From the NCBI RefSeq assembly GCF_019279795.1, contig NC_056735.1, positions 1,936,414,468 through 1,936,478,467 of the forward strand: a stretch of 64,000 nucleotides of DNA, in the 5' to 3' direction. The notes under the pieces were generated by a model. The model saw only the letters and a program-made list of their open reading frames with translations, did no database searches and was not told where the DNA came from. Origin of the DNA: Protopterus annectens (taxonomy: Eukaryota > Chordata > Ceratodontiformes > Protopteridae). This document shows, piece by piece, positions 1-15,235 of the stretch. The first letter of the stretch is position 1; every line of letters starts with the position of its first letter. The translations under genes were made by a program, and so were the position numbers.

Positions 1-1400
1 AAGCCTCTGGATTATGAATCTATCCCTCCAGCATGTCCTATTCATACTTGTGCCAAGGTTTAAGTCTTTAGCTCTCGTGGTTCTGATGGATTTGGATTTT
101 TTGAGGTGGAGCATGTCCATCAGTTCCTGATTGGACATGGCCTTGTACGTCAGGCACAGATCACCTCTGAGCAGGCAGTATGCTACTGAATAGAGCTGGA
201 GTTTCTTTAGTCTGGCAGAATAAGACATATGTTGGAGACCCTTGATCCTCTTGGTGAGGTACTTTTGTGGTCTCTCCAGCTGTTGCAAATTCCGGGTGAG
301 GTACATACCAAATGGGGCATTGTACTCAATCATGGGTCTGATGAAAGAGGAGTATAGGGGTACAATGACATCCTTGGATCTGGATATGAATCCCTTCATG
401 ATAAGGTGTGCAAGGTAGAATGTCTTTCTAACCACTTTGGCAACGTGGGTGTCAAATGAGAGGTCGCTGTCGACTTGGGTCCCTAGGTCTCTAATTACTT
501 TTTCCATACTCAGTGGGTTGCTGTCTATGTGATAATTTGTGGGTACTTTGTTTTTCCCAAAGGGGATGACTATACATATTTTGGCATTTAGTTTAAGGCC
601 ATGACTCTGGCACCAGTTGTCCGTTTCTGTGAGGCCTTTTTGTAGGATGTATGTGTCCGCTGGTGTATTGACTATGGCGCCTAGTTTGCAGTCATCTGCG
701 AACTTTGTCAGCCACAACCCTCCCATGTTTGCTTTAACATCTGAGAAATAAATGCCGAACAAGAGGGGTCCCAGGACAGATCCCTGTGGGACACTACTTG
801 TGACTGGCTTTGAGTCTGACATTGCTCCAGCGATTTTAACTTTATGGGTTCTGTCCTTTAGCCAGTTTGCAACCCATCTAGTGACATAAGGGTTTACATT
901 TAAGCTGTTGAGCTTATCTATGATGCCTGAGTGGGGTATTGTGTCGAAGGCCTTAGCCAAGTCCAGGTAGGGTGTATGGACTGCTTTGCCCTCATCAATG
1001 GCTCTAGTGACTGTTTTGAAAAAGTCAACCAGGTTCAAAAGGCAGGATCTGCCCTTTACAAAGCCGAACTGGGTGGGTCAAATGTCTGTAGGTCCCCAAT
1101 GTCTCTGTTTATGAGTTCCATAATGATTCTTTCCATAGCTTTGCAGACCAGGCTGGTTAAGCTTATGGGGCGGTAGTTCCCAGGGTCTGTAGAGGTACCC
1201 CCTTTGTGAGTGGGACCACTGCTGCTGTACGCCAGTGTTCAGGTACATATCCTGTAGTAAGGTTAAGGTTAAATAGCATTTTTATATGCGGGTTTAGCTC
1301 CTTTTGGAGTTCACATAGCACGCAACCCGGGATACCGTCAGGTCTCATTGATGCTGTGTTTTTAGCTTTGCTGAGGGCTGCACTCACCTGGACATCTGAG
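1..1400 (-). pseudogene. CR1 ORF2 reverse transcriptase (copy 1)
   Basis: Minus-strand translation gives ordered RT motifs: the PDGIPG and TAAVVPLTKG finger region (1163-1387), QFGFVKGRSCLLNLVDFF (about 1015-1075), YLDLAKAFDTIPHSG (motif A, 905-990), VPQGSVLGPLLFGIYFSDV (motif B, about 725-800), LTKFADDCKLGA (motif C with an intact FADD, about 680-715) and a thumb with LGTQVDSDLSF and IRPMIEYNAPFGMY (280-500). One-base indels near 1187 and near 1074 shift the frame, so no continuous ORF remains. Motifs A and C keep their Asp residues, which suggests relatively recent inactivation compared with copies 2 and 3. Confidence 0.85.
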
Positions 1401-1843
1401 ATGACAGGGAGATTACATTCAGCTGGGATAAGTATTTCTTCTTTTGGGGGTGAGGGAGGGGAGAAATTTGCACTGAACCTGTCAGCCAGAATGTTGGCAA
1501 TATCTGTGGGTTCAGTGTATTTTTTGTTGTTGTGAACTAACTCTGAGCATATCTGAGGGTTTCTGCCCAGGTTTCTAACATAGCTGAAGAAGGCTTTGTG
1601 GTTATCTTTAGTGTCCTTAGCAATTTTTCTCTCAAAGTTGGCCTTGGATGTTTTTATGAGAGAACGTAGTTTTCTGCTTGTGTTGATCAGAGATGTCTTC
1701 CCTTTATGGGATTTTGCTCTGTCGTGCAGTAGCTTCCTTCTTTTGTTATACTATTTGTTAATGGCTGAGGTCCACCAGACAGGACGCTTGCCTTTGGTCG
1801 AGAGGGTTTTGGATTTATTTGGGATTGCATGATCCATGCATTC

Positions 1844-2647
1844 TTATAGATGTCCATAGAAAGCATTTGTGAAGGATTCAGCATTGTGGGATGTGGTATC
1901 CACTGGCCCAGTGGGCTTAAAGGATACCATCTCAGTCTTAAGAAGAGTGAAGTCTGCTTTTGAGAAGTTTTTCACTGTGGTCTTTTGTGCTGGGGGTGGA
2001 GGTGGGATATGTATATCCAGGGTGATTAGTTTGTGGTCAGATCTCACTAGTGAGGGGTATACCTCCAGTGTGGAGCATTTTGTCCCCATGTTTGTGATGA
2101 TCAGGTCTAGTATATTATCTCCCCTAGTGGGAGAGGTGACTAGTTGTTCCAGTGCATTTGAATTAATGAATTCCAGGAACCTTTGGGCTAGGGTGTTAGG
2201 GCTAGAATAATGTACCCAATCTATGTTAGGGTAGTTGAAGTCTCCCAGTATGATGGTATTTTGTGATACATTCATATCCTCCAATGTCTTCAGGAAGGCT
2301 GAGTGGGGTTCCTGAGATTGGGAGGGTGGTCTGTAACATGCTACCAGTTGTATAGCAGTTTTGCCTATGGTTAGTTGCACCTGTATGGTCTCCGATGCTT
2401 CATGTGTTGCTACTAACCTGGAGGTGTGGGTGTCCTTGATGAATATGGACACTCCCCCTCCCTTTGTGGTTTGGCCCGGGTTTTGGGGCCGAAAAGCATG
2501 ATACGAGGTATAGCCTGGTAGCGCTGGGGTGCTCTTGGGAGCCTTGAACCAGGTTTCAGTTACTGCACAGACGTCGATGTTCTCCATACTGAGGAGTGCA
2601 TCGAGTGCCTGCATCTTGAGATTTAGACTTCTGTCATTGAGCAGCAT
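1844..2647 (-). pseudogene. CR1 ORF2 endonuclease domain (copy 1)
   Basis: A 267-residue open segment encodes the APE-type endonuclease that nicks target DNA to prime reverse transcription. Visible family motifs, in order, are AVTETWFK (catalytic Glu), KGGGVSIFIKD, YRPPSQ, LGDFNYPNIDW (catalytic Asp and Asn), TRGDNILDLIITN and SDHKLITLDI (catalytic Asp-His near the C-terminus). All the catalytic positions I can recognise are present, so this is the best preserved endonuclease of the five CR1 copies. It continues in frame-disrupted form into the RT at lower coordinates. The listed start is just the first Met; the true ORF2 starts upstream, in the ORF1-ORF2 junction near 2690. It belongs to a dead or dying element, not a host gene. 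Confidence 0.85.
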
Positions 2648-2881
2648 TACCCTTAGTTTTTTTCCATTTTTGTTTTCTAAGGAGGTGGGTTTTTCTTTTG
2701 AGCCTTGCCTAAAAAAGGCACTATGGGGGTGGCAAGAGCCTTAGCCAATATCCGGAAGCCCAGTGGTGACAGGTGCAAGCCATCCCTTGCGAAGCAGCGT
2801 GGCTTGCCCAACATGTCATCCCAAGCAGGCAGACATTGGATCCCCTTAGAATGACACCAGTACTTGAGCCAATTATTAAAG

Positions 2882-6020
<3,139 letters not shown>

Positions 6021-6029
6021 TACCCAGGG

Positions 6030-7300
6030 TTTGACATGGCCTTGTATGTTAAGCAGAGATTGCCTCTGAGTATACAATATACCACAGAGTATAGCTGGAG
6101 GTTTTTGAGACGGTCAGCATAGGGCATGTGCTTTAGGCCTGTGTAACTTTTAGTGATGTATTTCTGTGGCCTTTGCAGCTGTTGCAGATGTCATGTGAGG
6201 TACATACCAAATGGGGCGTTCTACTCTATAATGTGTGTAATGAGGGATGAGTACAGTGGGACAACTACATCTGTTTTCCTGAATGAAAAGCCATTAGTGA
6301 TGAGGTGTGCCACATAGAAGGATTACCTCACTGTTGTGGCAATGTGGTTATTGAATGTGACACTACTGTCTACCTGTGTCCCTAAGTCTGTCATCTCACC
6401 TTTGGTGTTTAGTGTACTGCCACCTATGTGGTAATACATGGGTACATGGTATTTCCCAAAGGGGATAACAACACATTTCTGGCCATTAAGCTTGAGCCCA
6501 TGGCTCTTGCACCAAGCATCTGTTTCTGTAATGCCCTTTAGTAGAATACCCACATCATTTGGGGATTCAACAGTGGCTCCCAGTTTGCATTCATCTGTGA
6601 ACTTTGTTAGACATGGTCCCATAGTGTTTGCATGTACTTCAGAGAAGTAGATACCAAATATGAGTGGTCCCAGATTGTACCCTGAGGTACTCCACTTGGC
6701 ACTTGTTTGTAGCTGATATTGGAGTTAGCTACTTTTACAGTGTGTGTTCTGTCAGTAAATCAGTTGGCAACCCATCGTGTGACGTGGAAATGTATGTGAA
6801 GATTAGTACATTTATCCATGTTTCCAGAGTGGGAAATGGTGCCGAAGGCCTTAGCAAGGTCCAGGTAGGCTGTCTGGACTGCCTTACCCCCTTCCACAGC
6901 TCTAGAGACTGATTCAAAGAAGTCAGTCTGGTTCAGGAGACATGATTAGCCCTTCACGAGTCCAAACTGTGTGGGGTCCAGTGTTTGAGGCTTGCCAATG
7001 TCTTTGTTTATATGTTCCATTATAATGTATGCCATGCCTTTGCAGATCAGAATCAACAGACTGATGGGACGGTAGTTCCCGGGATCCAAGATGGATTCCC
7101 CCCTTGTGGAGTGGGATAACTGTAGCTGTGTGCCACTCCGTGGCCACAAAGCCGAGTTGAGGCTATGATTACACATGACACATAGGTGAGGTGCAAGTTC
7201 ATTTTATAGTTCATGTAGTACATAGCCTGGAATGTAATCTGTTCCCATCAATGCTGTATTCTTAGCTGTGGAGAGTGTGGTTTCTACCTGTGTGGCCATG
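6030..7300 (-). pseudogene. CR1 reverse transcriptase remnant (copy 2)
   Basis: Short minus-strand frames carry recognisable CR1 RT pieces: ATVIPLHKGG and NYRPISLLI (6923-7176), and KFTDECKLGATVESP followed by SHGLKLNGQKCVVIPFGK (6323-6622). Motif C has decayed from FADD to FTDE, losing the second catalytic Asp. Several indels and stops separate the pieces. The thumb is cut off near 6028. Confidence 0.82.
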
Positions 7301-7609
7301 ATTATTTGTATTTTGCAATACGTTGGTATTGAGATGGGCCCTTTAGGTGGTGAGAGGGGGTGAATATGGCAGCACATTGATCGACCAGGATATTGGCATA
7401 ATCCTTGGGATCAGTATATTTAATGCCATTCTATTGTAGCTCAGATCAGTTCTGAGCATTGCCAGTTAGATTCTGGACATAACTATAGAATGGCTTGTTG
7501 TTGTCTTTGGAATCTGTGGCTATTTCATATATGTAACTAGCTTTGGTGGATTCTATGAGGGATCTCAGCTTCTTACTGAGGCTGGTAAGGAGTTGTTTGC
7601 ATCCTGGGA

Positions 7610-8510
7610 TTATCCCTCTGTCTTCAACAGTCTCTTCCTTCGGTTGTACAGTTTGTTTATAGCAGGGGTCCACCATATTGGCTGTCTTTGTTTGGAGGGG
7701 TGCATCTTGGTTCTATTTGTGATGGCACAATACATGCATGAGTGGATGTGCTCACACTGTGCCTCACTGTAGGATTCAGCAGTTGGTCTATCATCTCCCA
7801 TCTCCACGAGTGTATCACAGTTTCTCACGTCTGACTTGAGTAGCATGAAGTTGGCTTTGTAGAGGATTTTTATGGGAGTGTCCTTCCTGGGGTTTGGGGG
7901 TGGGATGTGGATGTTGACGGTGAATAGCTTATGGTCAGACCTGACCAATGAGGGGGTGACCACTGGTGTGGAGCATCTATCTCCCATGTTGGTAATGACC
8001 AGGTCTAGGATATTGGTGCCCCTGGTTGGACAATGGATTACATGATCCAGGGCATTGGAATCCATGACCTCCAAGAACCGTTGGGGAAAGGCACTGTTAC
8101 CTGAATAGTTCTCCCAGTTAATGACGGGGTAGTTTGAATCACTCAGTATGTGGGTTTTTGATTGTATCTCAATAATTCCAGTATGTTTAGCAAGGTGTAG
8201 TGAGCATCGTGGGTCACGGTGGGGGATCTGTAGCAAGTTACAATTTGTATTGCAGTCTTACCTAGTGTTAGTTGCACCAGGAGATATTCAGATGCATTGT
8301 GTTGGGAACCAGCCTGGATGCGTGAATAACCTTGTTGAATATGGACACTCCTCTTCCTGTAGTGTTGTGGTCTTGTTTTGGTGGCTGAATTGTGTGGTAA
8401 GAGTTGTAGCCTGGTATTACAGGGGTGTTCTCAGGAGCATTGAACCAGGTCTCAGTTACTGGACAGATACTGATATTCTCCATTTGTAGGCGTGCCTCGA
8501 GAGAGTGCAT
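7610..8510 (-). pseudogene. CR1 endonuclease remnant (copy 2)
   Basis: Two frames, 8268-8510 and 7610-8236, together cover the endonuclease. ICPVTETWFNAPENTP and GRGVSIFNK lie in the first. The second has ILSDSNYPVINW, TRGTNILDLVITNMG and SDHKLFTVNI. The usual GDFNYP has become SDSNYP, which changes residues at a catalytic motif, and the frame shifts near 8250. The domain cannot be active. Confidence 0.82.
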
Positions 8511-8734
8511 GTTTAAAATAAGACTTCATGCTTTGAGTAGCATTACCATCAGTTTTGCATGCTTGTATCTGTTACGTTGGTGGTTTTGTTTTGCAAGAAC
8601 ATTAGCCAGTAACCTGAATCCCAGAGGCAACAGGTGCAGACCATCTCTGGCAAGGCATCATGATTCGTCAATCATATCATCCCAGGCAGACCGATACTGG
8701 ATCCCCTTTGAATGACATCAGAAGCTTAGCCAAT

Positions 8735-8786
8735 TGTTGAAGTCATTGCTGTGTATATGTATATATGTGAGTGTTTACATGTATAA

Positions 8787-8860
<74 letters not shown>

Positions 8861-8960
8861 GTACATATATATCTAAATATATGTATTTGGATATCTATAT
8901 GTCCATATACGTATGTGGATATGTATATGTGTACATATCTATATAGATATTTGAATAAAT
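8735..8960. repeat. (TA)n microsatellite next to the CR1 copy 2 break
   Basis: A pure TA run at about 8792-8854 is flanked by degenerate TATG/TACA sequence. It directly adjoins the 5' break of CR1 copy 2, mirroring the arrangement beside copy 1. Confidence 0.95.
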
Positions 8961-9059
8961 ATGTACACATATATGTTTACCATATGCCCAGAACTTGGAG
9001 TGGAGTCCTACCTCAACACCAATAGTCCCAACAGCTTAGTGCAAGGGGATGTCATGGAT

Positions 9060-10183
9060 GTATTGCAGGTATATATGTAGACTGTTGCTATTGTAATAGG
9101 GGTTGTCTTAACAAACATGTCGGGTGTGGGAGGTCACATCTGCTGTAGACATGTGCGGCATTGACTACGAACAGACATCCTAAGGATATCATAGTACAGT
9201 ACCAATGCTAGTACAGTAATGATCCTGTGGACTAAATCAGGGATATGACCAATATATGTGGACAGTCTGGCACTCTGTGGACAGTCCTGAAGTGAACACA
9301 TGTCCCCTTCATGCATGACATATGGACCACGCCTCACAATGTGGATGTAACTAGCCATGCGCATGGGTATATCACGACAGTACTGGACTACATATGCCCA
9401 CACATTTTATGCACGCACACATGCCAGTCTGTCCTGACACATAATACCGGGTGGTGCAGAGGTCACATGGCCACATACTACCCAGTAGATACTGACATAC
9501 ATCTGTACAGCACACCACTGCTTTGTCAGAAATACACAACCGTTATGGTGGCCTGGCAGCAGTATGTCTTGCAAATAAATGGACATAACAGCACACTGGG
9601 TAATTACAGTAGGCTGCTAGGCATGTCACTAAGCACTGTGCAAACTACAGGCAGACTGCTACAACACTGGACTATATTTTGTATGGGGGAATACACATGT
9701 ACCTGTGATTATAGTGGACTCCAAACGCAGGTCACAGCACAGCATGGCAGACACCTGTGTGAGTGCATACCCACATTCAATGTCAAACCAGCCACAGACA
9801 CATGTGCTGCACAAGCTTAATATGATGCTATAATGACTGTCTGTTAAACACCATCCTCATATGTGCCAGTCACACAGTAACCCTACATACACTGGTCATG
9901 GCACAGTGTGGTCCGATGGCTGTCTGTGGTATGGGACACATGTGTGTCTGGCCCTACAGACATGTGAGCCAGTAGGGTACCATACACTGAAGCAGCATGT
10001 AACATCATATAGAACAGGACCATTAGCAATGGCATCTACCACAGTCTATGCACAGCCCAAGATACATATGCGCAATACACATACTGTCATCAATAATCTT
10101 AACTCTCTGGAGCCACATGTGGCTCTTACAACCAGCTGTAGTTGTTCCCTGTTTCTCTAAGGATTAATGGCCACTCTACCACA

Positions 10184-10282
<99 letters not shown>

Positions 10283-10660
10283 TCAAGCAATCCCAACATA
10301 TGAACACAATTATGGACGTACATCAGGTATTGTTCTTATATACTTAGTCCTTTTATATTTAGTCTAACCATATATTTAACCTCTGTTATCTTCACTTTAG
10401 GGGTCAAATAGCTGTTGTGGCTCCCGATTACTTTCATTTGGTAGGGGAGGGGCCATACATGGCTCTCTGGATAGTGAAGGTTGCAGACCCCTGCCCTACG
10501 TGCACAGACCACAGTTCTGTACACATAACTGCAGAATGTCCAAGTAATGTCCTCAGAAACACCGCTACTATACACAGTATGTCCAGCAGTCCGTTATCTG
10601 ACTGGCTTGTTAGCGGGTATGATGTCAATGAATAATGGTGTACAGAACATATGCACCATA
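9060..10660. repeat. Unknown dispersed repeat, unit A
   Basis: This stretch is a diverged duplicate of 13975-15235 in the same orientation. Shared landmarks include ACAGACATCCTAAGGATATC (9170 and 14081), GACATACATCTGTA (9494 and 14458), CACCATCCTCATATGTGCCA (9849 and 14815) and the ACTGGCTTGTTA area (10602 and 15172). No protein motif is visible in either copy. Unit A contains a (CA)n tract that unit B lacks at that position. It could be non-coding internal sequence of a DNA transposon or a segmental duplication. Confidence 0.7.
10185..10280. repeat. (CA)n microsatellite
   Basis: About 48 uninterrupted CA units lie within unknown repeat unit A. Confidence 0.98.
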
Positions 10661-11428
10661 TATATGTGGGCTTCATCTGTACAACACGTGTGCCCATCTG
10701 CAGTCTAGAGGTCAGTGCATGTAACAGTGTTATATGCCCCTGTAAGTCAGCCTATGGGGTGGGGTATGCACCATAACTATCCTAGGGTGTTACAACATGT
10801 AAGATATACCAGTATTCAGCTGTCTTAAGGTATATGGATGTACATTACTATACATTTCACCTTGTAAACATTGCTGGCCAACTGCTTACTGCCATATGGA
10901 CTCTTCTGTATGTCAGTGTGATTGTGATGATTGCAGGTATGCATTGTTATGTAACAGATACTTACCATATTGTCAACCTAGGTATTTTCCCGCTAGGGGT
11001 TGCCTACACAGTGTATTTAAAGGCTGCTGGGCTGTACATCTGCATTACTTTCTGTTGAATGATTTTTATTCTGTGACCCAGTCTGTCTTTCCTGTTGTAC
11101 TACTTAACACCTTGGTGTGGACACCAACGGATGTTACACTTTCGGATTAATGTATTAAATGATCTGTTTGAGAGTTGCACTCATCTGTTTGCATGTATTT
11201 CAAAGTCTACACAGCTATATGACATGGCATATACCACTGTAATAGTGCACAAATAAACCTTTAAAATGTATGCAAACCTGTGTGTGGTATTATATCCCAA
11301 CAATTGTTGTTTGTATGGGTAACTCATACACTATTCATCTGATGAGGTTGGGATACTGACTGTTCAGTGTGTTGTGCACTCACTAATTATGTATCATCCT
11401 AGACATACCTCTGTGTGTGTAGGTGTAG

Positions 11429-11430
<2 letters not shown>
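10661..11430. other. Unassigned stretch before the CA/TA tract
   Basis: I see no gene or known repeat here. AATAAA occurs at about 11252, but no transcript can be supported around it. Confidence 0.35.
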
Positions 11431-11480
<50 letters not shown>

Positions 11481-11487
11481 GCACACA

Positions 11488-11554
<67 letters not shown>
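11431..11554. repeat. (CA)n followed by (TA)n microsatellite
   Basis: CA repeats with a few CG and GA interruptions run from 11431 to 11520 and pass into pure TA at 11521-11554. The TA part is the left flank of the MITE. Confidence 0.97.
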
Positions 11555-11556
<2 letters not shown>

Positions 11557-11906
11557 GTCTACTTCTCTTAATCAACAACACAGTTTGTTGAGTAACAGAA
11601 GATCGGACCCACTTAAGCAAAAGTGCACTATATCGAAAGTGCACTTTTGTTTAAGCCGGTTACAGTGTGGATAAGGAACTATATCCTTTTCCCCACTGTA
11701 GTGCGATCTCAGAGTTGGTATATTTAAGTAAGGGGGTGTGCAGGGGGGCTTGCCTCCCTGCATAAACAGTTTCAATTCAATTTTTTGTTTTTTTGACAAT
11801 CAGCTTCAGCGAAAGTGCACTTTCGATGATGTGCACTTTCACTGAAGTGGGTCCAATCTTCTACTACTCGACAAACTGTGTTGTTGATATTAAGGGAAGT
11901 AGACCC
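11555..11906. mobile_element. MITE with long terminal inverted repeats inside a TA tract
   Basis: A 352-bp element begins GGGTCTACTTC and ends GAAGTAGACCC. The first about 72 bases and the reverse complement of the last about 75 bases align at roughly 85 percent by eye, including AACAACACAGTTTGT and GGACCCACTT. It is non-coding. Internal to each TIR are inverted AAGTGCAC/GTGCACTTT motifs able to fold into hairpins (11616-11655 and 11813-11845). TA dinucleotides flank both ends (left tract to 11554, right from 11907), which fits a TA target site as in Tc1/mariner elements. The repetitive target makes the TSD length undeterminable. The superfamily is an inference. Confidence 0.82.
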
Positions 11907-12640
11907 ATATATATATATGTGTGTATATACATATATATGTATGTATCTGCATACCTGTGTTTGTGTATACGTATCTTAGGAATGTTTATTGCTTACACAT
12001 TGTACATTCACTGTGGTAGCCAGACTGTACTGTACTGTATGATATGTTATCGATACCAGTCACACATTATTAAGGTGACATGGCTTACTGTTAATGTCTT
12101 GTGGCCCAACATCCCACTGTCACCTGAAAAAAAACAAAAGAGCAATCTGTTCCCACAAAAAATCTCACCTCATACATTGCTGTCCATTCTACACACATGT
12201 CCATTGGACACATGTAATCCGGTCTAATTGGCATCACAACTTATTTTTGTTGACCTCACCCCCTCCCAGGGGTTTGAGTGTCCAAATCTACCTCCAAATT
12301 CAGTGTATATGCACAGCTGTTGCTGCAGAAGTAATTAGCAGCTATGGACCTTCCCTACACCCTTCCTGCACATCCCTGGCTATTTTCCCTACTGTCTTTC
12401 CATCTTTGTGGCCCTTTTTTCACCACTTTCCTATCAACCCATTTTTCTTTTCTTTTAAAGAAATTAGTGCGAGGGTAAGGGGGAGTAAGCAGTTTTAAGC
12501 AGCAGTGAGCAGGTTTAAGCCTGTTTGCATGGGGGTATGCTATGCCTACACAGGTTAAGCAATATAGAAGCTAATTGAGTATAAGAAACTGCAACTGGAT
12601 GTTAACAGTGCTTACCACTGTGCAAACCGGCTCAAACCCA
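11907..12640. other. Unassigned stretch right of the MITE
   Basis: A short TA/TATG remnant (11907-11945) represents the right half of the microsatellite split by the MITE. The remaining sequence has no recognisable gene. Several TTTAAGC and GTTTAAGCC words near 12480-12540 recall the region around 28795-28870 upstream of the Harbinger transposase, a weak similarity only. Confidence 0.35.
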
Positions 12641-12790
12641 CTTACAACTGCTTTAACATGACTTAATCACACTGTATCCAATGGCCTGTGTTCTGCCTGG
12701 CAACAAAATAAACAGCCTCTGCAAGTCTTGAACCCAGGACCTTGCACACCATAGACAAAGTGATTTACCACTAAGCCATGACAGATAGAC
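12640..12790 (-). mobile_element. tRNA-derived SINE head (minus strand)
   Basis: On the minus strand, TGGCTTAGTGG (12768-12778) matches a pol III A box. GGTTCAAGAC (12725-12734) matches a B box at tRNA-like spacing. The stretch cannot be a functional tRNA gene, since I see no complete cloverleaf or acceptor pairing. It reads as the promoter head of a tRNA-derived SINE. The body would lie at lower coordinates and I cannot delimit it. Confidence 0.6.
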
Positions 12791-12924
12791 AGAAATCTGA
12801 TGTTTTCAGAAACATGTCATCCAGCCCAGTCATGCTACAGTACAGAGAATATAACCAGCATCTAGACATATGTGTGTGTGTAAATATATTAATATCTAAA
12901 CAGATACAACATATCTATATATGT

Positions 12925-12925
<1 letters not shown>

Positions 12926-12976
<51 letters not shown>
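12926..12976. repeat. (TA)n microsatellite
   Basis: A pure TA run sits inside a wider degenerate TATG/TATC region that extends to about 13165. Confidence 0.95.
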
Positions 12977-12990
<14 letters not shown>

Positions 12991-13165
12991 ATTTAGAAAT
13001 ATATACATCTATATAAATATATATGAACATATATGCATGCAAATGCCTACATCAACACATATATATGTATACACCTATATGTCGACATATGCACAGCAAG
13101 ATACATATATGTATGCAGGTATATAGCTATTTAGATATATATGGACATAATCATACATATGTAAG

Positions 13166-13168
<3 letters not shown>

Positions 13169-13259
<91 letters not shown>
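13169..13259. repeat. (TA)n microsatellite
   Basis: About 45 uninterrupted TA units. Confidence 0.97.
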
Positions 13260-13262
<3 letters not shown>

Positions 13263-13634
13263 ATATATGTATATGTGGCCATACATCTGTAGATATCAAT
13301 GGTAGATTAACAAAAACAAATATGTCCACATCCACCGTTAATGGGGTTGAGAGGTACCAAACAATATACGTCTTGTAAGAATAGGCATACCCCCTCAGCC
13401 AAACAAGTCCACCCTGCAATACACTATCAAGTGTTGCAGATCCCATAACCACGACCTGACATGACATGGGCACAAGATATTAACAGTACTACATCCCACC
13501 TTTATGATGTCAGGGTGGTATTGGTAACATATCATGCAGTACACTCTGGCTCCCATAGAAAATGTAAAATGTGGAAGCTATCAACATCCCCAGGATGCAT
13601 ATACACAGACACATATATGCAGATACAGATATAC

Positions 13635-13741
<107 letters not shown>

Positions 13742-13974
13742 TATACATGTGACTACACATTCAGACGCAGAGATATGTACAGTAAGATACATATGTAGGA
13801 GGTGCACAAAATATGGAACAGCCACTATGTCTACAGTTCACACCTGAACAACTGGATGCTATATGGGTCACCCATACAAATGACAATCATTGCCTGCAAC
13901 ATATGCCCACAGGGAGGTCATAGGAAAAAACACCTCACACAGGTTTGCAGGAATGGAAAAACTTTATCTGTGTA

Positions 13975-14324
13975 CTATTACAGTTATATACACTGTTGCT
14001 ACTGTAATTGGGATTGTCTTCACAGACATGGTGTGTCTTGGGGGGTCACATCTGCTTTCCACATGTATGCCATTGGCTACTGACAGACATCCTAAGGATA
14101 TCATAGTAAAGTACTGCTGCTAGCACGCACTGCCCCTATCGACTGCAGCAGAGTCATTGGCCAATATGTGTGGACATTCTGACTCACTCTTTACAGTCCA
14201 GAGGTATACACAGAACCCCTTAGTGCAAAACATGTGTACCATGCCTGACAACATGGATGTTAACAACCACGTAGATGGGTATAACACATAACAACTGGTA
14301 TACATATGCCACCAAAGGTTATGC

Positions 14325-14383
<59 letters not shown>

Positions 14384-15235
14384 CACACCTGTCTGGCCTG
14401 ACACATACTACCCGCTGGTACAGGGGTGCCATGGCCACATACTACCCACTAGATATTGACATACATCTGTATAGCATCCCACTGATTTGTCTGACATACA
14501 TGACTGTTAAGGGAGGCCCGGCAGCAGTACATCTGGCATGTATCTTCCCATGACATCTCACTGGGTAAGTACACTAAGCTGCTAGGCTTGTAACAATACA
14601 CTGTGCAGGCTACAGGCTGACTGGCTCAACACTGGCCTACACCTCCTATGGGGGAATGCACATGTACCTGCATATATAGCAGGCTGTACAGGCATGTCAC
14701 AGTGCAGGGTAATATACACCTGTGTAAAGTGCATAACTACAACCAATGAGAACAGAGCCACAGCCACATACTGCAAGATAGCATATTATTACAGTATATG
14801 GACTATCTGTTCAACACCATCCTCATATGTGCCACTCACACACTAACCCTACATATACTGGGCTGCTACACAGTTTGGTCTGATGGCTGACTGTGGTATA
14901 GGATATGTGTGTGTATGGCCCTGCAAACATGTAAGCCAATACAGTAACATACAGTGGAGCAGCATGTAACATCAGATAGGATGGGACCTAGGACGATGAC
15001 AACTATCACAGTCTGTACACAGGCCAAGGTACATATTAACAATACACACACTGTCGACATTCACCATAAGGACACAAACCTCAATACTGTATAAACAACC
15101 AGAGTATGCCCAGATTATGTCATCAAATATAACCCCTACTATACATAACATGTGTAGCAGTCTGATATCTCACTGGCTTGTTATCAGATATGATGACACT
15201 AATTATGGTGTACAGCACATATGCACCTCTTCATG
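13975..15235. repeat. Unknown dispersed repeat, unit B
   Basis: This is the direct-orientation partner of unit A (9060-10660); the shared landmarks are given there. It carries its own (CA)n tract at 14331-14395, at a different place from the one in unit A. No coding potential is supported. Confidence 0.7.
14331..14395. repeat. (CA)n microsatellite
   Basis: CA repeats with one CG interruption, within unknown repeat unit B. Confidence 0.96.

Larger units (their letters stand above)
6025..8745 (-). mobile_element. CR1 LINE, copy 2, truncated at both ends
   Basis: A second minus-strand CR1 fragment runs parallel to copy 1 from the ORF1 esterase end (about 8745, FNNWL) through the endonuclease (about 7800-8510) and RT (about 6030-7300). 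At its low-coordinate side it stops inside the thumb region, at GACATGGCC around 6028, so it lacks the CR1 3' UTR and terminal repeat. A normal LINE insertion keeps its 3' end. This fragment was therefore cut or copied after insertion. It is more diverged and more frame-broken than copy 1. Confidence 0.9.

Noticed and set aside
1206..2210. Plus-strand frames opposite the CR1 copies, for example 1206-1535 and 1869-2210.
   Set aside because: Antisense shadows of the CR1 RT and endonuclease.
12700..12785. tRNA gene on the minus strand (A and B boxes present).
   Set aside because: No complete cloverleaf or paired acceptor arm could be made out; it fits a tRNA-derived SINE head better.
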